A stretch of 64,000 nt of DNA from Semisulcospira habei (GCA_036245525.1 BTPG01000006.1:87632639-87696638); one strand, 5' to 3'; counted from the stretch's first letter, positions 1-13,500 are shown. Notes: generated by a model from the letters alone, not told the origin. Numbers and translations: made by a program.

Positions 1-3000
1 GTCTGTAGTAATGATTTTTTTAATTTAGTTGATCAACTGCCCCCTCCCTTTATTCTCATGGGGGATTTTAACGGTCACGCTCACCTTTGGGGTAGTGACC
101 ACTATGATGGCAGAGGTCAGATGTTAGAAGATGTTTTTTCTCAACTTAACCTGTGTGTCTTTAACGATGGTTCACCTACATACTCTAACCCAGGTTCAGG
201 ATCTAGTTCTGTTCTAGACCTCACTGTGTGTGATCCTTCTCTCATGCTGGACTTTGACTGGAAGGTTCACGATGACCTGTGTGGTAGTGACCACTTCCCA
301 GTAGTCCTGTCATCGGTCAGCTGTGGGGAGGATCCGCCGGTGGGGCGCTGGAATCTTAAGAAAGCTAACTGGCCTCTGTTCGCCTCCCTCTGTCAGTCTC
401 GTATTACAGAGGAGGTGGTCATGTCATCTGAAGAACCTATTTCTTCTTTTACTACTATTTTGTTAGACGTGGCGGGTGAAACCATCCCTAAAACTTCCGC
501 ATCAGTCCCTCGGAAGCCGAGAGTACCATGGTTCAACGAAGAGTGCCGCAAGGCCCAAATAGCGCGCAAATCTGCTCAGCGACGTGCTTTCCGTAATCCG
601 TCGCAAGTGAATATTTTAACCTTTAAAAGACAGAGGGCGAAAGCTCGTTACATTTTTAAACGTGAACGCCGTGCTTCCTGGAGACGCTTCGTCTCATCTT
701 TAACTTCTCGGACTCCGTCCCAGAAAGTATGGAAGGCTGTTCGGAGAATTAGGGGCAGGGGTGGCTCGGCTTCTGTTGGCCATCTTAGAGATGGTGCCAG
801 CTTGGTTACAGATAAAAAAGCTGTGGCCAATTTGCTTGCCTCCACCATTGCCCATAATTCTTCAACGGAGCACTATTCACCTTTCTTCCAGAGAGAGAAG
901 GAGAAGCGAGAGTCTCGTATTTGTGATTTTAAGTCCAATAACTCAGAAGACTATAATGTCCCATTTACATTATCAGAATTGCAGCAAGCCTTGCAGAAAT
1001 GTAATGACTCTGCTGCTGGCCTAGATACCGTCCACTATCAATTCCTAACGCATCTGCCTGAGAGGTCACTCCTTGTACTTCTCAAGCCTTTAACCATATC
1101 TGGAGAACTGGTCATTTTCCGCCGTCTTGGCGCCAGGCTGTGGTTGTACCGATCCCCAAGCCGGGTAAGGATCCTTCCGACCCGGGCAACTACCGGCCTA
1201 TCGCTTTGACATCATGTTTATGTAAAACTATGGAGCGCCTGGTCAACGCCCGCCTGGTGTGGCATCTTGAGTCACAGGGTCTCCTCACAGACCTCCAGTG
1301 CGGTTTCCGGCGCTTCCGTAGTACAACTGACCATTTAGTCCGCTTTGAATCATTTATTCGAGATGCTTTTGTCAACAAGCAGCATGTCTATGCAATTTTC
1401 TTCGATCTTGAGAAGGCATATGACACTACCTGGAAGTATGGCATAATGTCTGACTTGTTGGACATGGGTTTTAAAGGGCACCTGCCCGTTTTTATTCACA
1501 ATTTTTTGACTAACCGGTCGTTCCATGTCCGTGTGGGCTCCACCCTCTCCGACTCCTTTGAACAGGAGATGGGTGTCCCACAGGGCAGCATTCTATCTCC
1601 TGTTTTATTTAGTATTAAAATTAATAATATTGTAAAGGCCGTCAAGGATGATTCTGAATGCTCTTTGTTTGTTGATGACTTTGCTTTGTGCGCACGTGGT
1701 CGAGGACTTGCGTCCCTTGAGAGGCGCTTGCAGCTGTGCGTTGATCGCATCCAGGGGTGGGTGTCTCTCAATGGATTCAAGTTCTCGCCCTCCAAGACTG
1801 TCTGTGTGCATTTTACTAACCAGACGAAATTTTTTCCAGAACCTAGCCTGAGCATTGCTGGAGTGCCAATTAAGGTGGCCGAGGAGGCAAAGTTTCTGGG
1901 GGTCATTTTTGACAAAAGACTTACCTTCCGCAACCATATTAATTACCTTAGAACCTCTTGTCAGAAGGCTCTCGACATTCTTCGTGTCGTCGGTCGTACT
2001 GACTGGGGTGCGGACCGTACTGTCTTACTTCGTCTGTACCGGGCCCTTGTTCGGTCCAAACTGGATTACGGCTCTGTGGTGTATGGCTCAGCTTCCAAGT
2101 CTGTGCTACAGCGTCTGAACACAATTCACCATCAGGGTCTGCGGATATGTCTTGGGGCCTTCAGGACGTCTCCAGTTCCTAGTCTGTATGCCGAGGCAGG
2201 GGAGCCTTCTCTCAAGCTCCGCCGCATCCGCCTCATGCTCAGCTACGTTCTGAAACTGAAGGCCCATCCAGACAACCCTGCCTATGATTGTGCTTTTAAA
2301 CCATCGTTTGCAGAGATGTACGATACCCATCCGGGAGCTGTCCGTCCACTTTCTTTCCGTGTCCGACCTCATCTGCAGGCGGCCGGATTGGACCTGGACA
2401 GAGTTTCGGAATCCCTGCAACACATCACTCCACCTTGGCTCTTACCAGTTCCTGACATCTTGCTGGACTTGACTGCCCACAAGAAAGACTCTACTCCACC
2501 AGCCATATACCAACAGAGCCTCAATGAACTGCTTTCAATTTTTCCTGGCTATTGTCGCATCTATACCGATGGGTCAAAGTCTGAGGATGGGAGAGTGGCT
2601 GCGGCCGCAGTGTCCTCTCGCCATCCTAGACGCCCATTTAAGCACCGCCTCCCAGACCACTCATCTGTATTTAGTGCGGAACTGCAGGCGGTTCTGCTGG
2701 CACTCAGGCATGCTTATCGATCTAGAGAAAGGAACTTCCTGATTCTGTCTGACTCTCTTTCTGCCCTGCAGGCCCTTCAGGGCACCGGAAATGACCACCC
2801 ACTGCTGGTGCAGATCAGAGAGCTCCACGCGGACTTGATGAAGGAATATTATGATATCATTTTTATTTGGGTGCCAGGGCATGTGGGCATCGAAGGCAAC
2901 AGGATCGCAGATTCTGCTGCCAACGATGCCCGCAATGACCCTGTCCCTGACACACAGACTGTTTATAGTGATTTTAGACATGTGGCTAGTGCGTACATAG

Positions 3001-3365
3001 CCTGTGAGTGGCAGTCCGAGTGGGACAAAGAGGAAGCTAACAAGCTGCATGAAGTTCTTCCTAAGTTGTCCGACGGTCTACCTTATCGCTGCGGCAGCCG
3101 CCGTGAGGAGACTGTCCTGGCTCGGCTCCACATCGGGCACACGTATGTTACGCACTCTTATTTACTTAAACAGGAGGTGCGTCCATGGTGTTATGCCTGC
3201 GACGAGCAGTACTCTGTTCAACACTTTTTGTTGTCTTGTGCTGATCTAATCGACACAAGGTATAAACATTTCACGGCAGACTCCTTGAAGGTTTTGTTCC
3301 GGGATGTGCCCCCGGACAAGATCTTCAGTTTTCTGAGAGAGTGCCATATTTTTAATAAGATTTGA
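1..3365 (+). pseudogene. LINE ORF2 polyprotein (EN-RT-RNase H), one frameshift
   Basis: The endonuclease part carries MGDFN (from 58) and SDHFPV, the last catalytic motifs of an AP-endonuclease fold. The reading frame is open from base 1 to about 1088, then must change frame to continue. Just after the shift the second frame reads on into VVPIPKPGKDP and NYRPIAL, typical RT block 1-2 sequence. RT motifs follow: FDLEKAYDTTW, GVPQGSILSP and FVDD (usually FADD). RNase H shows IYTDGSK, SAELQAV, ILSDSLSAL and WVPGHVGIEGNRIAD. The C-terminus has a CYAC...H...C finger and stops at 3363-3365. A single-base loss near 1087-1090 explains the break, so this copy is probably inactive but young. Confidence 0.88.
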
Positions 3366-3588
3366 GCGTTTATAGATTATGATGTTTCTATTATTTTGAC
3401 CTTTTTGAGAGTCTTTCGACGTTTTCTTTAAAGACCTGTGCGACATTTTAGCCTGACATATTTTTAAGGTATATTTACATCATGTCTTAAGACCTTTCTT
3501 TTAGTCTGGCTGACCAGATTTTTACCCTTCCCGCCGTGAGATGGCCTTAGTTGCCTGCTCGGCGTTAAACCCAAATAACTAACTAACC
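1..3588 (+). mobile_element. Non-LTR retrotransposon (LINE), I/Jockey-like with RNase H, cut by the window edge
   Basis: Open from base 1 with the C-terminal half of an APE-type endonuclease, then reverse transcriptase, RNase H and a C-terminal Cys/His finger. It ends in a short 3'UTR and a TAAC-type simple tail (about 3574-3588). The following bases are DIRS tyrosine-recombinase sequence, so this LINE interrupts or truncates an older DIRS copy. The RNase H behind the RT is the arrangement of I-group and some Jockey-group LINEs; the exact clade is not assigned. The 5' part lies outside the window. Confidence 0.9.
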
Positions 3589-3599
3589 AGTCGATATCC

Positions 3600-3790
3600 T
3601 CCTGGCTATGCTGGGTCATCCGGTCCGTCTACCAGGACCTCTCCCTGGAGGGAGCTAAGAGGCTAAGAATCTGCGCACACAAGGTTAAAGTCATGGCCAC
3701 GAATGTCGCCTTCGACCGCAACTGTGCCGTCAGAGACATCGTGGCAGCTGTGGGCTGGCGGGTCGGAGAGACCTGGCCCTGGTGGGGGAC
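3600..3790 (+). pseudogene. DIRS tyrosine recombinase C-terminal remnant
   Basis: Translation around 3660-3770 reads ICAHKVKVMATNVAF and then DRNCAVRDIVAAVGW. This matches the [12 protein letters not shown] segment (box II H-x-x-R) of the recombinases in DIRS-A and DIRS-B. Only the C-terminal third is present. It is a decayed fragment with no start and no complete catalytic tetrad. Confidence 0.75.
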
Positions 3791-3948
3791 ATTGCCGCGG
3801 CGCAACACTCCCTCCTGGCGCCGTAGGCAAAGCATAGCTGAAATTATAGCTGAAATTGTCAGGAGTTTGCTCCAGGGAGGGCGCGTCTGGCTAAGCCCTT
3901 ATACAGGGGGTAATATTGTGGGCGGCACAATCCTCCTCTTCGCTAATA

Positions 3949-4035
3949 GTAATGTCATCGGGAATGTATTTTGAGAAAACAAATGAATTTTTCTCTAAAA
4001 CGTATTTTTCCGAAAAATACTTATCGATGACATTA
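3949..4035 (+). repeat. DIRS-D internal complementary region (ICR)
   Basis: An 87-bp block bounded by TAATGTCATCGG and its complement. It is diverged from the element's own right end at a handful of positions, consistent with age. Confidence 0.7.
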
Positions 4036-4344
4036 CTCGGAGGACCCTCCCACTTGCCGCCAGTAAGCTAAGCATTTCTGACTGGCGTGACACCACGTGG
4101 CATGTGACCGGATGGGCAGGGACAGGAGTCTACTCAGGGTCCCTGGTTACGGCCCCCTAGAGTTACCTCCCTGGTTGTCTAGGAACACAACAGGTTCTTA
4201 GGTTGAAATTGGGTAAGCTAGGCATATCTTCCTAATAGTAATGTCATCGGTAAGTATTTTTCGAAAAAATACATTTTAGATAAAAATTCATTTTTTTTCT
4301 GCTGCGCCTCATACAGAATTTCTTTACTGTTTCATTTTGTTCAG

Positions 4345-4558
4345 GGATGTGCTGGAGTATGTGAGACAGAAAGGTTTGCAGAGAGCAGCACCGGCAGCGG
4401 CAACCATGGCACCTGGAGGACAGCCGATGGCTGCACCCGCAGCTAAAGCCCCATCCGCCAAAGGTGCACCCCTGCCCATGCAGACACCCTCCACTTACGT
4501 TGATATTCCACTATCCAACATGCGAAAAGTCATCGCCAAACGACTGACGCAGTCCAAG
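4345..4558 (+). CDS. PDHX: PDHX coding exon (linker and start of core)
   Basis: Acceptor TTTTGTTCAG precedes 4345; donor GTTTGT follows 4558. Encodes DVLEYVRQKG, an Ala/Pro/Met linker and the start of the 2-oxoacid dehydrogenase acyltransferase-like core. The first base completes a split codon. Confidence 0.9.
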
Positions 4559-7500
4559 GTTTGTGCCTGTGTTTTGTGAAATGTGGGAAAGGAATGAGAG
4601 CAGAGAGTAGTTTGGAGGGAGGAAGGTCGGGGGGGAGGGGTGGGGGGGGGGGGGTATGGCAGGTGTGTGAAATCAAGCATATTTTTTAGACTTTTAACTA
4701 GTGATGTGTGCTGCTTTTTGGTTGTACGGTAGAACTACATGCTCTGTAAAACCCTTGATTTAAGAATTAGGAATAACTCCTACTGTTCCATAGGCATGCC
4801 TTTTCTTTTGACTTAACCCTTTGGCTATCAGTAGCAGTCTTTGTTGCGATGATTCCTGCTGGAAACATGGCGACAAGAATTGCTACTGACAGCCAAAGGG
4901 CTAACATATTGCTACTGACAGCCAAAGGGCTTAACACATGCTGTATTTGTGGCAGACCACTATACCTCACGCCTACGCAGCCATTGACTGCCACATGGGC
5001 GCCATTATCAGGACGAGGAAGAAGCTAATAGGTATGTCTATCTGTGTGTGTGTGTGGTGTGAATCCACATTGCCTTCTTGAAAGGGTTTAGTAGCATGCT
5101 GTCCATTTTTTGTTTGTCCTCTTTGAAAAGTCCGTGCAGCAGAAACTATTTTGAGTGACCACCCTTATCTGAGATCACCTGCCATTGACGACCAGCATTT
5201 AGATGGCAGATGACAATTTTTGCCCTTCCAGGCTTCTGCTTTGACTTCTGCTTTGAGATCACCTGTCTTTTAACCCTTTTAGCCCGAGGTCCCATTTATC
5301 AAATTTTGGAGGTGTTGCCCAACGACTATGTACCAGTTGCACGAGATGGATTGATCATGATAATTCAAGGGTAGTGCCAGATGAGCTTGGCGCCTGAAGG
5401 CGCCAAGCTCATCTGGCACTACCCTTGAATTATCATGATCAATCCATCTCCTGCTGCAGGGTCCCAGGGCTAAAAGGGTTAAGCTGCCACTTTTTTTCTT
5501 TACAACAACAAAACAAACACACTCAAAAAGATGAATGCTTAAAACAGGTTATACAGTGAGTTATTTTATCATCACTATTTTGTTGTCAGAAGGGAATTTT
5601 TTTCTTCTCACATGCGATAGCTAAAGTATTGCGCCAGTGGTCGTTTTGTCATCTATTGTTAACTTTATTGTTTGCATTTTCTCAGAGACTATTCAAGCCA
5701 CAGACTTCAAACTTGGTCCTTTGGTGGCGAGACCTTTCTAAACATACCATTTGACTTGACCTCTTTCAACGGTCGAGATCACACTTGTTGATGTGTGTGT
5801 GTGTGTGCAGCGGAGGGGATGAAGGTTTCAGTGAATGATTTCATCATAAAGGCAGCAGGGTACGCTCTAGAGGTGAGTGGACGTTCACGTTCATGCTCAA
5901 TAAAAAATAATGTGTACCTATATAGCGCTTATTCCAATTGGCTCTAAGCGTGTTCATATGGCAGAACCTGTTCTGAATGACTACCCTTCTTTAAAGTGAC
6001 TACTATTTAATGAAAGATCACCTGTCATTAAAGACCATCATTTAGGTGGCAACAGCCACCTAAATGATGGTCTTTAATGACAGGTGACACGTTTTGCCCT
6101 TCAAGACTCCGCTTGAGAGAGTTCCTGTCTATTATGACCTTTTTCTTTGCAAACAAGGTGGTTGTGCAAAACAGGCTCTATGCGACAGGTATTAGAATTA
6201 GCCTTGGATCTGCCATTTCCTGACAAAAGACCGCTAGGTTGCTGAAGGAAAAGGTTTCTTATTAGAAGAAAGTTTAGCTGGAATAAATTTTCTTCTTGTA
6301 TTCCTAAATGGTTGGTTTTGTTTTCCAAAGTGGTTACATTGTTTGTCAGTTAGCTTGAGATTTCAATGTGATTGATTTGATTTGTCAGTGATTTTGTTTC
6401 CAGAAGTCACCGAGGGTAAACGCAATCTGGGAGGGGGACAGCCCCAAGGTTTCGTCAACTGTTGATATTTCTGTGGCCGTAGCAACGGAGGGCGGCCTTA
6501 TCACACCAATTTTACCCAACGTTCCCTATCTTTCGGTGACAGAGATTTCCGAAATGGTCAAGGTGGGTTGAAACTTTTAATTTTGAGAACGTAAAACTGG
6601 GTCTGTGACTTTTTGGCAAGGTCCAGAGTCTCAGATCAGCGCTCACATGTCTAACCCTTTGGCTGTGGGTAGTGCTTTGTGTCCAAGGTGATTCCAGCAT
6701 GAATCACCTCGACGAAAAGCGCTACCCACATCTAGAGGGTCCACACCAGCTCTTTTGAGTGACCTGCTAAGGTCACACAGTCAGAGAAACTACATGGACT
6801 GGTTAGGCTTGTGAGCCATGTTAACCTTGCTTCTTTGCGTAAACATTTTTTTTTTTTTTTTGGTCACATACACAGTTTGCTGTGCCATATCTTATATATA
6901 CATAAAGACAATTTAAATTAGCTCGAGTCTGATACGGCCAGTCTGATACATGACACTAGAAGACTGGTTGACTGTTGCATAATGCTAACGTGGTGCCAGA
7001 TCAGCTCCCAACACCTGTAGTGCCAAGTATTTTTGGCACCACCCTTGAACTATGGTTGATCTGTTTGCTGAAGGGGTATTTGTTGTACTCTAAGGACAGA
7101 TCCCAAAGTTCAGACCATCAAACTTTGCACTTAAAGCTGCAGTGTCTGATTTAATCGGGTTTTTTTGGGACCCATATCATACTGAGGCTAAAAGCTTCAA
7201 ATTTGTACACTGCCATATGCAAGCTACATTATAGTACTTATAATAATAATAATAATACCGTTATTTTATAGGCGCTTTTTCTCAATTTTTGGACGAATCG
7301 ACTCAAAGCGCCGCGAACTGAAACCCAACATGCACACTCACGTAACAGACACAGATTTATGCAATTTAAGACAAACACAGTACAAGACAGACGAAGGGCC
7401 AGTTCAGCTACTGAAGTTGCAGAGATTTTTGATCGCTTGTATTTGAAATTTGTAAAGTGGCCTGAAACCGGTACCAAAGTGCGGGGGGTGGGGGGTGGGT

Positions 7501-10500
7501 GGGGAGTGGAAGAACCGGAGTACCCGGAGAAAGAACCCCCGACACATAAGGATATAGACCAACAGCTTTAGTTCAAGGGTGGTGCCAGAATAGCTTGGCG
7601 CCTAGAGGTGCCAAGCTATTCTGGCACTACCCTTGAACTATTTTAGTCAAACTTATTTCACACACTGGTGTATTCCGAATGATAAGGGTTAAACCCTATC
7701 GCTGCCAGTGGACACAGCTTGTGATTTTTAAATCATTGCAAATTCAGCGTCGGAGATCCCCAGAAACATGGATACAGTGGTTTCAGCAAGAGGCATAGAT
7801 CCTCATGAGCCCCCGCGAAGGCGGGGGCTCATGAGGATCTATGTCTCTTGCAGTTGGATCATGTTCACTTTTTATTTCCTCAAAAACATTACCGATGACA
7901 TGACTACATGGGAATATCTACTTCTAGGCTCAATTTTAGCCTACTTGCCCGTTGTGTGCCCACACAACCCGAGAGGCCCTCGGGGAACCCCCCAGAGGGG
8001 CCGAGAGTTATCTTCCCATACCTGCCTTACCAGATCCGGTCACGAGACCATTCAGTCTTTCTACTTCGCTCGTGGAGAGAAGACGTGTCTGGCCCGCGCT
8101 CTCGCTGCCTCGACCGGTCTTCTGCCTACCGACGCTGGTTGCCGACTTCGTGTGCTCTGCGCCCGCTTCTACCCTGCCTTCTATCTGGCCTTCTCTTCCT
8201 GCTTCGTTGGGCCACTTGCGGGGATTCTTCTGCTTCTGTGGACGGCGGTTTGACTGCCCTTCCCCCCCTTCCCTTTGTTGCAGAGGTAAGGTAGCGGTAG
8301 TTCCCTCGGCCGGCCCTCGGGCTGAGAGCCGGCTGCCTGTGGGTGCTTCCCTGCTTTTGCTTTGGGGTTCGTTTCAGTGCGTAGTGCCTGATTAGCTCAC
8401 GGTCGGCTGTTGCCGTGTCGCGCCCGTTTTGCACGTGGGCCTTGGGCTCCGTGTGTGTTAGCCCGTTTAAAGCCCCGTTAGCCCTCCGAGAGTGCCCCAT
8501 TACGTTTCACCGGGAGCCCGCCTACGCTTCGTTAATGTCGTTGTGCTCCCGGTGCGATGACTTAGCTGGCCGACGGACACTCACGCGGTCTCCCTACCGC
8601 GTTCGGTGGTTCCTCGGACCGCAGGTGTAATAATAATGATGATAATAATAATAAGCACGTTAAATAGGCGCTTTTTCCCAATTGAAAATCGGCTCAAAGC
8701 GCTGCCCCGAACTGGGCCCAACAAGCGCGCTCACGCGAGTTACGCGCATTCACTCATACACGGAACGTAAACACAGAACTTTCACGTGGTGCTAAGGGCA
8801 AGCTCAAGCGAGCTGCTGTAATTTTGGAAGTTCAAAATCGTATTTGAAATTGATTGGGTGGACTGACTCTTGATACCAGAGTGTAAGCGGTGTGCGGCCT
8901 GGCCTGAGGTTATGTGGGCGGACCTTGGTCCTTTTACCGCCGAGAGCGTGCCCGCCCGGCTTACGAGCGTTCAGCGCCCTTTGACACGTTGGCCGCCCTG
9001 GCTGTTTCCTCGGCCACTCCCGCACGGAACGGTCCCCGCTTCGGGGTTCGCGGTTTGTTCTGACCACAGGACCGCCACTGCTGCCACGCCCGCTGACCCT
9101 TCCGGAGGGTCTGTTTGCCGGCTTAGCGCACGTCTCACTGAGAGTGACCAGCAGCAGTCGGCCTTGAGCCGTCCGTCGTTGACGAGCCGTCCTCTCCACT
9201 CTCCCCGCACCAAGCCCGCTGATCCTTCCGGAGGATCGCCATGCCGGCTTAGTGGCCTACTTCCGGAGTAGGGCCCGGAGAGACGTCAGCACCGTCCGTC
9301 GCGACGCAGCTGCGACCCTGATCCTCACCGTTCCTCCTCCAGACGCCCGCGCTCTCGCTCGCTTTGCGAGCACCGTCAGCGGGATTCTCGACGCCCCCTG
9401 CAGGACGATGCGCTCAGCCTGCTACCCGAAGTCTCGGTCTCGGCTCTGTTGGACGAGGATCGCTCGACCTCGCACGCGGCAGCTTCCCCGGAGCTGAAGA
9501 GGAAGGTCGCCGCCTTCGTTGACACGGAGAGGCAGGTCAAGAAGTTTAGGTCGCTTCCCCAACCGCCCGGCTTTAAGTGTCTTCGAGACATCCTTTCGTC
9601 GCACCTACAGCTGGCCACGTCCCAGGAGCCGGTCTTCTTCTCCGACCGTCGCTGGCCCGCGGATTTAGACATCTTGTTTCGGCGGGACTGGTATGCTGGA
9701 CTCTCCCAGGCCTTCTCCATCCCTCTGCCTACGCTGGACCCTTCGGCGGTGTCCCTAGCCGGCGGTCTGACTCTGCTGCGGCGGTCCCCGATGCGGGGCC
9801 TGGACAAGACAGCGACCTTGGTCCGTAACACCTTCGCCTGCTCGGGTATTATGGAGCTCCTCACTCAATCCTTGGTTCGTCGGGTGGAGGTATCCTGGCA
9901 TCCTTCCATCTCTCCCCTCCTAGGAGACCTGCTGGTCCTCGCGGAGATCGCCAATTGCGCCGCCTACTATTCCTCGGTCAACGCGATGGTGGTTGCGGCC
10001 AACTGCGACCTCATGCGTCGAGATGCCCTGCTCCGCCCCTGCAGTACGTTGCCGCCGGACCTGCGAGCGCAACTTCACCGTGCCCCCTTGGGTGGACCCT
10101 TGCTGTTCGGCGACTCAGTCTACGGGTCGGCGGTTCGTTCCTCGTGATGTCTGTGCGACTTGGCCGGAGACGTTTCGTCGGACCTCTGGAGTTTTATCGG
10201 CGAGAGCGACCTCCGTCTACTATCTCTCGTCCGGATCCTGTGGACACTTCCGCCGCCCCTTTGGTAACGACCGCCCTTCCTCGCATCGGCCCCTCGGAAC
10301 GGTCTGCTCGTCGGGACCCGGCGTTGTGCGCTGACCAGAGGATTGCCACTGCTGCCATGCCCGCTGACCCTTCCGGAGGGTCTGTTTACCGGCACAGCGC
10401 CCGCCTCACTGAGCCCGGCCTGCAGCAGTCCGCCATGAGCCGTCCCACGTTGACTGGCCTTCATCCTCTCTCTCTCCCCGAGAAGCCCGCTGATCCTTCC

Positions 10501-13500
10501 GGAGGATCTACACGCCGGCATAGAGCCCTTCTCACTGAGTCCGGCCAGGAGAGACGTCAGCCTCAACCTGCGCGACACGGTCGCGCCCCCGACTCATCCC
10601 GTTCCACCGTCAGTTCGAGACACTCACGCTCGCCCCTCGAGCGTCGCTGGAGGGATCATTCACCTCGCCGGGATCGTCGCCGCTTCCCCCGGAGGAGCTG
10701 AACGCCGGCATAGCGCCCTGCTCTCGGAGTCTGGCCAAGAGAGGCTTCTGCCTTAGCTTGCGCGACACGGTCGCGCTCCAACTCCCTCCGTTCCACTTTC
10801 AGGTCACTTGATGGCTGATCAGAGGACTGCCACTGCTGCCACGCCCGCTGACCCTTCCGGAGGGTCTGTTTGCCGGCACAGCGCCCGCCTCACTGAGCCC
10901 GGCCTGCAGCAGTCCGCCATGTGCCGTCCCACGTGACTGGCCTTCCTCTCCCGTCTCTCCCTGTTAAGCCCGCTGATCCTTCCGGAGGATCTGTACGCCG
11001 GCGTAGCGCCCTACTCACTGAGTCTGGCCAGCAGAGACGTCAGCCCTAGCTTGCGCGACTCGGTCGCGCCCCCGACTCCTGCCATTCCACTTTCAGTTCA
11101 GGACACTGATGCGCACCGCTTGAGCGCCTTCGGTAGGATTGCCGTTCGGACTCAACCTCCGCCCCTGGGTCTTCACTCGGCTGATGGACGCCTTAGTCGC
11201 CTTAGCCCGACAGTCCTCCTCCAGTCCACGTCGAACTACCTGGACGTCCTCCGGTTGCGCACCCATTCGGAGACTGCGCTAGCCACGAACAGAGATGCTC
11301 TCCTGCACCTCCTGGCACACCTGGGCTTCCTAGTAGACGACGGCAAGTCGGATCTCTCTCCCTCCCGCCGGTTTGGGCATCTGGGTATGGAATAAGCTAC
11401 CAACCTCAACACGGTACGCCTTCCGGCGCCCCGGATCAAGAAGATGGCGGCTCTAGCCGACCAGTTAGCTCGGGAGGATGCAGCCCCCGCCAGAGTCTGG
11501 CTTCAGTTGCTCGGTGTCATAACCGCCGCAGCGGATCTTATCCCGCTAGGGCGTCTCTACTCCCGGCCAATTCAACTGCATCTTCTTCTCCATTGGCTCA
11601 CGTCTTCTGGAGACTTGATGACCGCGGTCCCAGTGTCCCAGATGCTCCGCCTGCACCTTTGTCGGTGGACCGACCCTACGTGGCTAGCGTCGGGAGTTAC
11701 CTTAGCCTCCCCCCCCGCCACAGGTCTCTCCTTGCGTCGATGCCAGCCTTCGGGGTGGGGGGCCCACCTCCTGCCCGGTTCCTCGCGACGGCGGGCTCCT
11801 GGCCCTCACACTTGGCGCACACCCACATCAACTAGCTGGAGATGCAGGCCGTCTGGCGAGCCCTTCAGGCTGGGGAGTACCTCCTCGGACACCAGGAGCT
11901 TCTCGTGCTTTCGGACGACACGACGGTGGTCGCTTACATCCAGAAGCAAGGTGGCACACGCTCCCCTGACCTGTGTATGCTCCTCTACAGGAAGATGTGT
12001 TGGTGCGAGGACCGGAGCAGTATCCTTCAAGCCCGGCACGTTCCCGGATACCTGAATGTCCTGGCCGACTCTTGGTCTCGCCGCGACCAACTCCTACACA
12101 CGGAATGGACCCTGCGACAGGACATCTTTCGGATGATCTGCGCCCGCTGGTGACTCCCCAGGTCGACTTGGTCGCCACGAGGTGGAACCACCAGCTCCCC
12201 CTCTTCGTCTCCCCGCTTCCCGACCACCTTGCCTAGGCTGTCGATGCGCTCTCCATTCCCGGGGACGGACTTGTGGCCTATACCTGTCCCCCTACCGTCT
12301 TGGTTCCCTAAGTCCTCCTCTAACTTGGGGCTGTTCGGCGTTACTCCTGTTGGTCGCGCCGTTCGTCTGGAACCGCTCCTGGACTACCGACCTGCTCAGC
12401 CTCGCCACAGACCCGCCCCTGCTGCTGCCCACCCCGCGGGCCATGCTCAAGCAACCGCGCCAGCCGCTGTTCCACCCCTGCCCGGAGTGTCTCCTCCTTC
12501 ACGCCTGGAGGTTGTGCGGCAAGCTCTCGGAGCTAGAGTCTACTCAGGTGCAGCAATGGAGGCGATCGCTGCGGCCCGGAGACTGTCGACCCTTCGAGTC
12601 TACGAGGGAAATGGCGAGTCCTCTGTTCCTGGTGCACCGATCATGGCCTTAAGCCCACGGATCTGACGCATCCTCCGCTGGCGGACTTCTTCTCTGGCTC
12701 TTCCGAGACCAAGGCCTAGCCCTCATCACGGTACGCGGTTACTTGTCCATGATTGCGGACACCTATCGTCACCTGGGACGACCCGATCCGGGCGCCTGCA
12801 AGGACCTAGCCGACCTTATGGGACACTTCGGCATCCAGCGCCCGACACTCCACTCGTTCCTTCCTCGCTGGGACCTACCCTGGGTGCTCACGTGGTTGAA
12901 CTCCGCCCGCTTCGTACCATTACCTTTAGCCCAGCTCGCGGACTTGGCACGCACGACTTGCTTCCTGCTGGCACTTGCTACCGCTTCGCGCGGGAGCGAG
13001 CTACAGGCGCCTTCAGCGCGCCCTGCCGGTCTGCAGTTCCGAACAGACGGCTCCGTCCGGCTGCTCACGGACCCGGCCTTTCTGGCAATAACAGGTCTCC
13101 TTTAACTCCGCCTCAAGGGATCACCATTAGGCCGCTGAGAGACTGACCCCGGTCCCAGGAGACCAGGCTACAGGATCCCGTGTGCGCCCTTCAAATCTAT
13201 CTGCGGCGATCTAAGCTCGTCCGCAGGGGGCGGTCGCGCCTCTTCCTACCTCTAAGACCCAAACAGCGTGACATTATAGTCCAGATGATCTCTTCCTGGC
13301 TCCGCTGGGTCATACGCTCCGCTAATCAAGAGATAGCCCCTGAGGGAGCTAAGAGGCTGCACATTCTCGCACACGAGGTACGAGCTATGGCCACGAGCGT
13401 CGCGTTTGAGCGAAACGGCACTGTCAGGGACATCGTGGCAGCCGTGGGCTGAAACACCGAGTTGGTCTTGCCCGTTCTACCTCCGGGACCTGGCTAGCCA

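Larger units (their letters stand above)
3589..4293 (+). mobile_element. DIRS-D: 3' remnant of an old DIRS retrotransposon
   Basis: Contains the end of a DIRS tyrosine recombinase (about 3600-3790), an internal complementary region (3949-4035) and the right inverted terminal repeat ending near 4293. The ICR right half is the reverse complement of the right end with about five mismatches. In DIRS-A and DIRS-C the same match is exact, so this copy is older. The left part is missing: the LINE at 1-3588 abuts it. The element ends about 50 bp before the splice acceptor of the PDHX exon at 4345. Confidence 0.82.

Noticed and set aside
4337..4579. DLAT (E2 acetyltransferase) as the + strand host gene
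   Set aside because: The catalytic DHRxxDG motif is replaced by DSRAMDE and the IPHAYA and SVNDFIIKAA blocks match protein X better than DLAT.
5356..5437. CRISPR-like or rho-independent terminator hairpins
   Set aside because: The hairpins are dispersed, TTAA-bounded transposable units in introns of an animal genome, without regular spacers or T tracts.
7359..7571. Small coding gene in a PDHX intron
   Set aside because: It lies in the SINE-like repeat and G-rich low complexity; no domain and no splice context.
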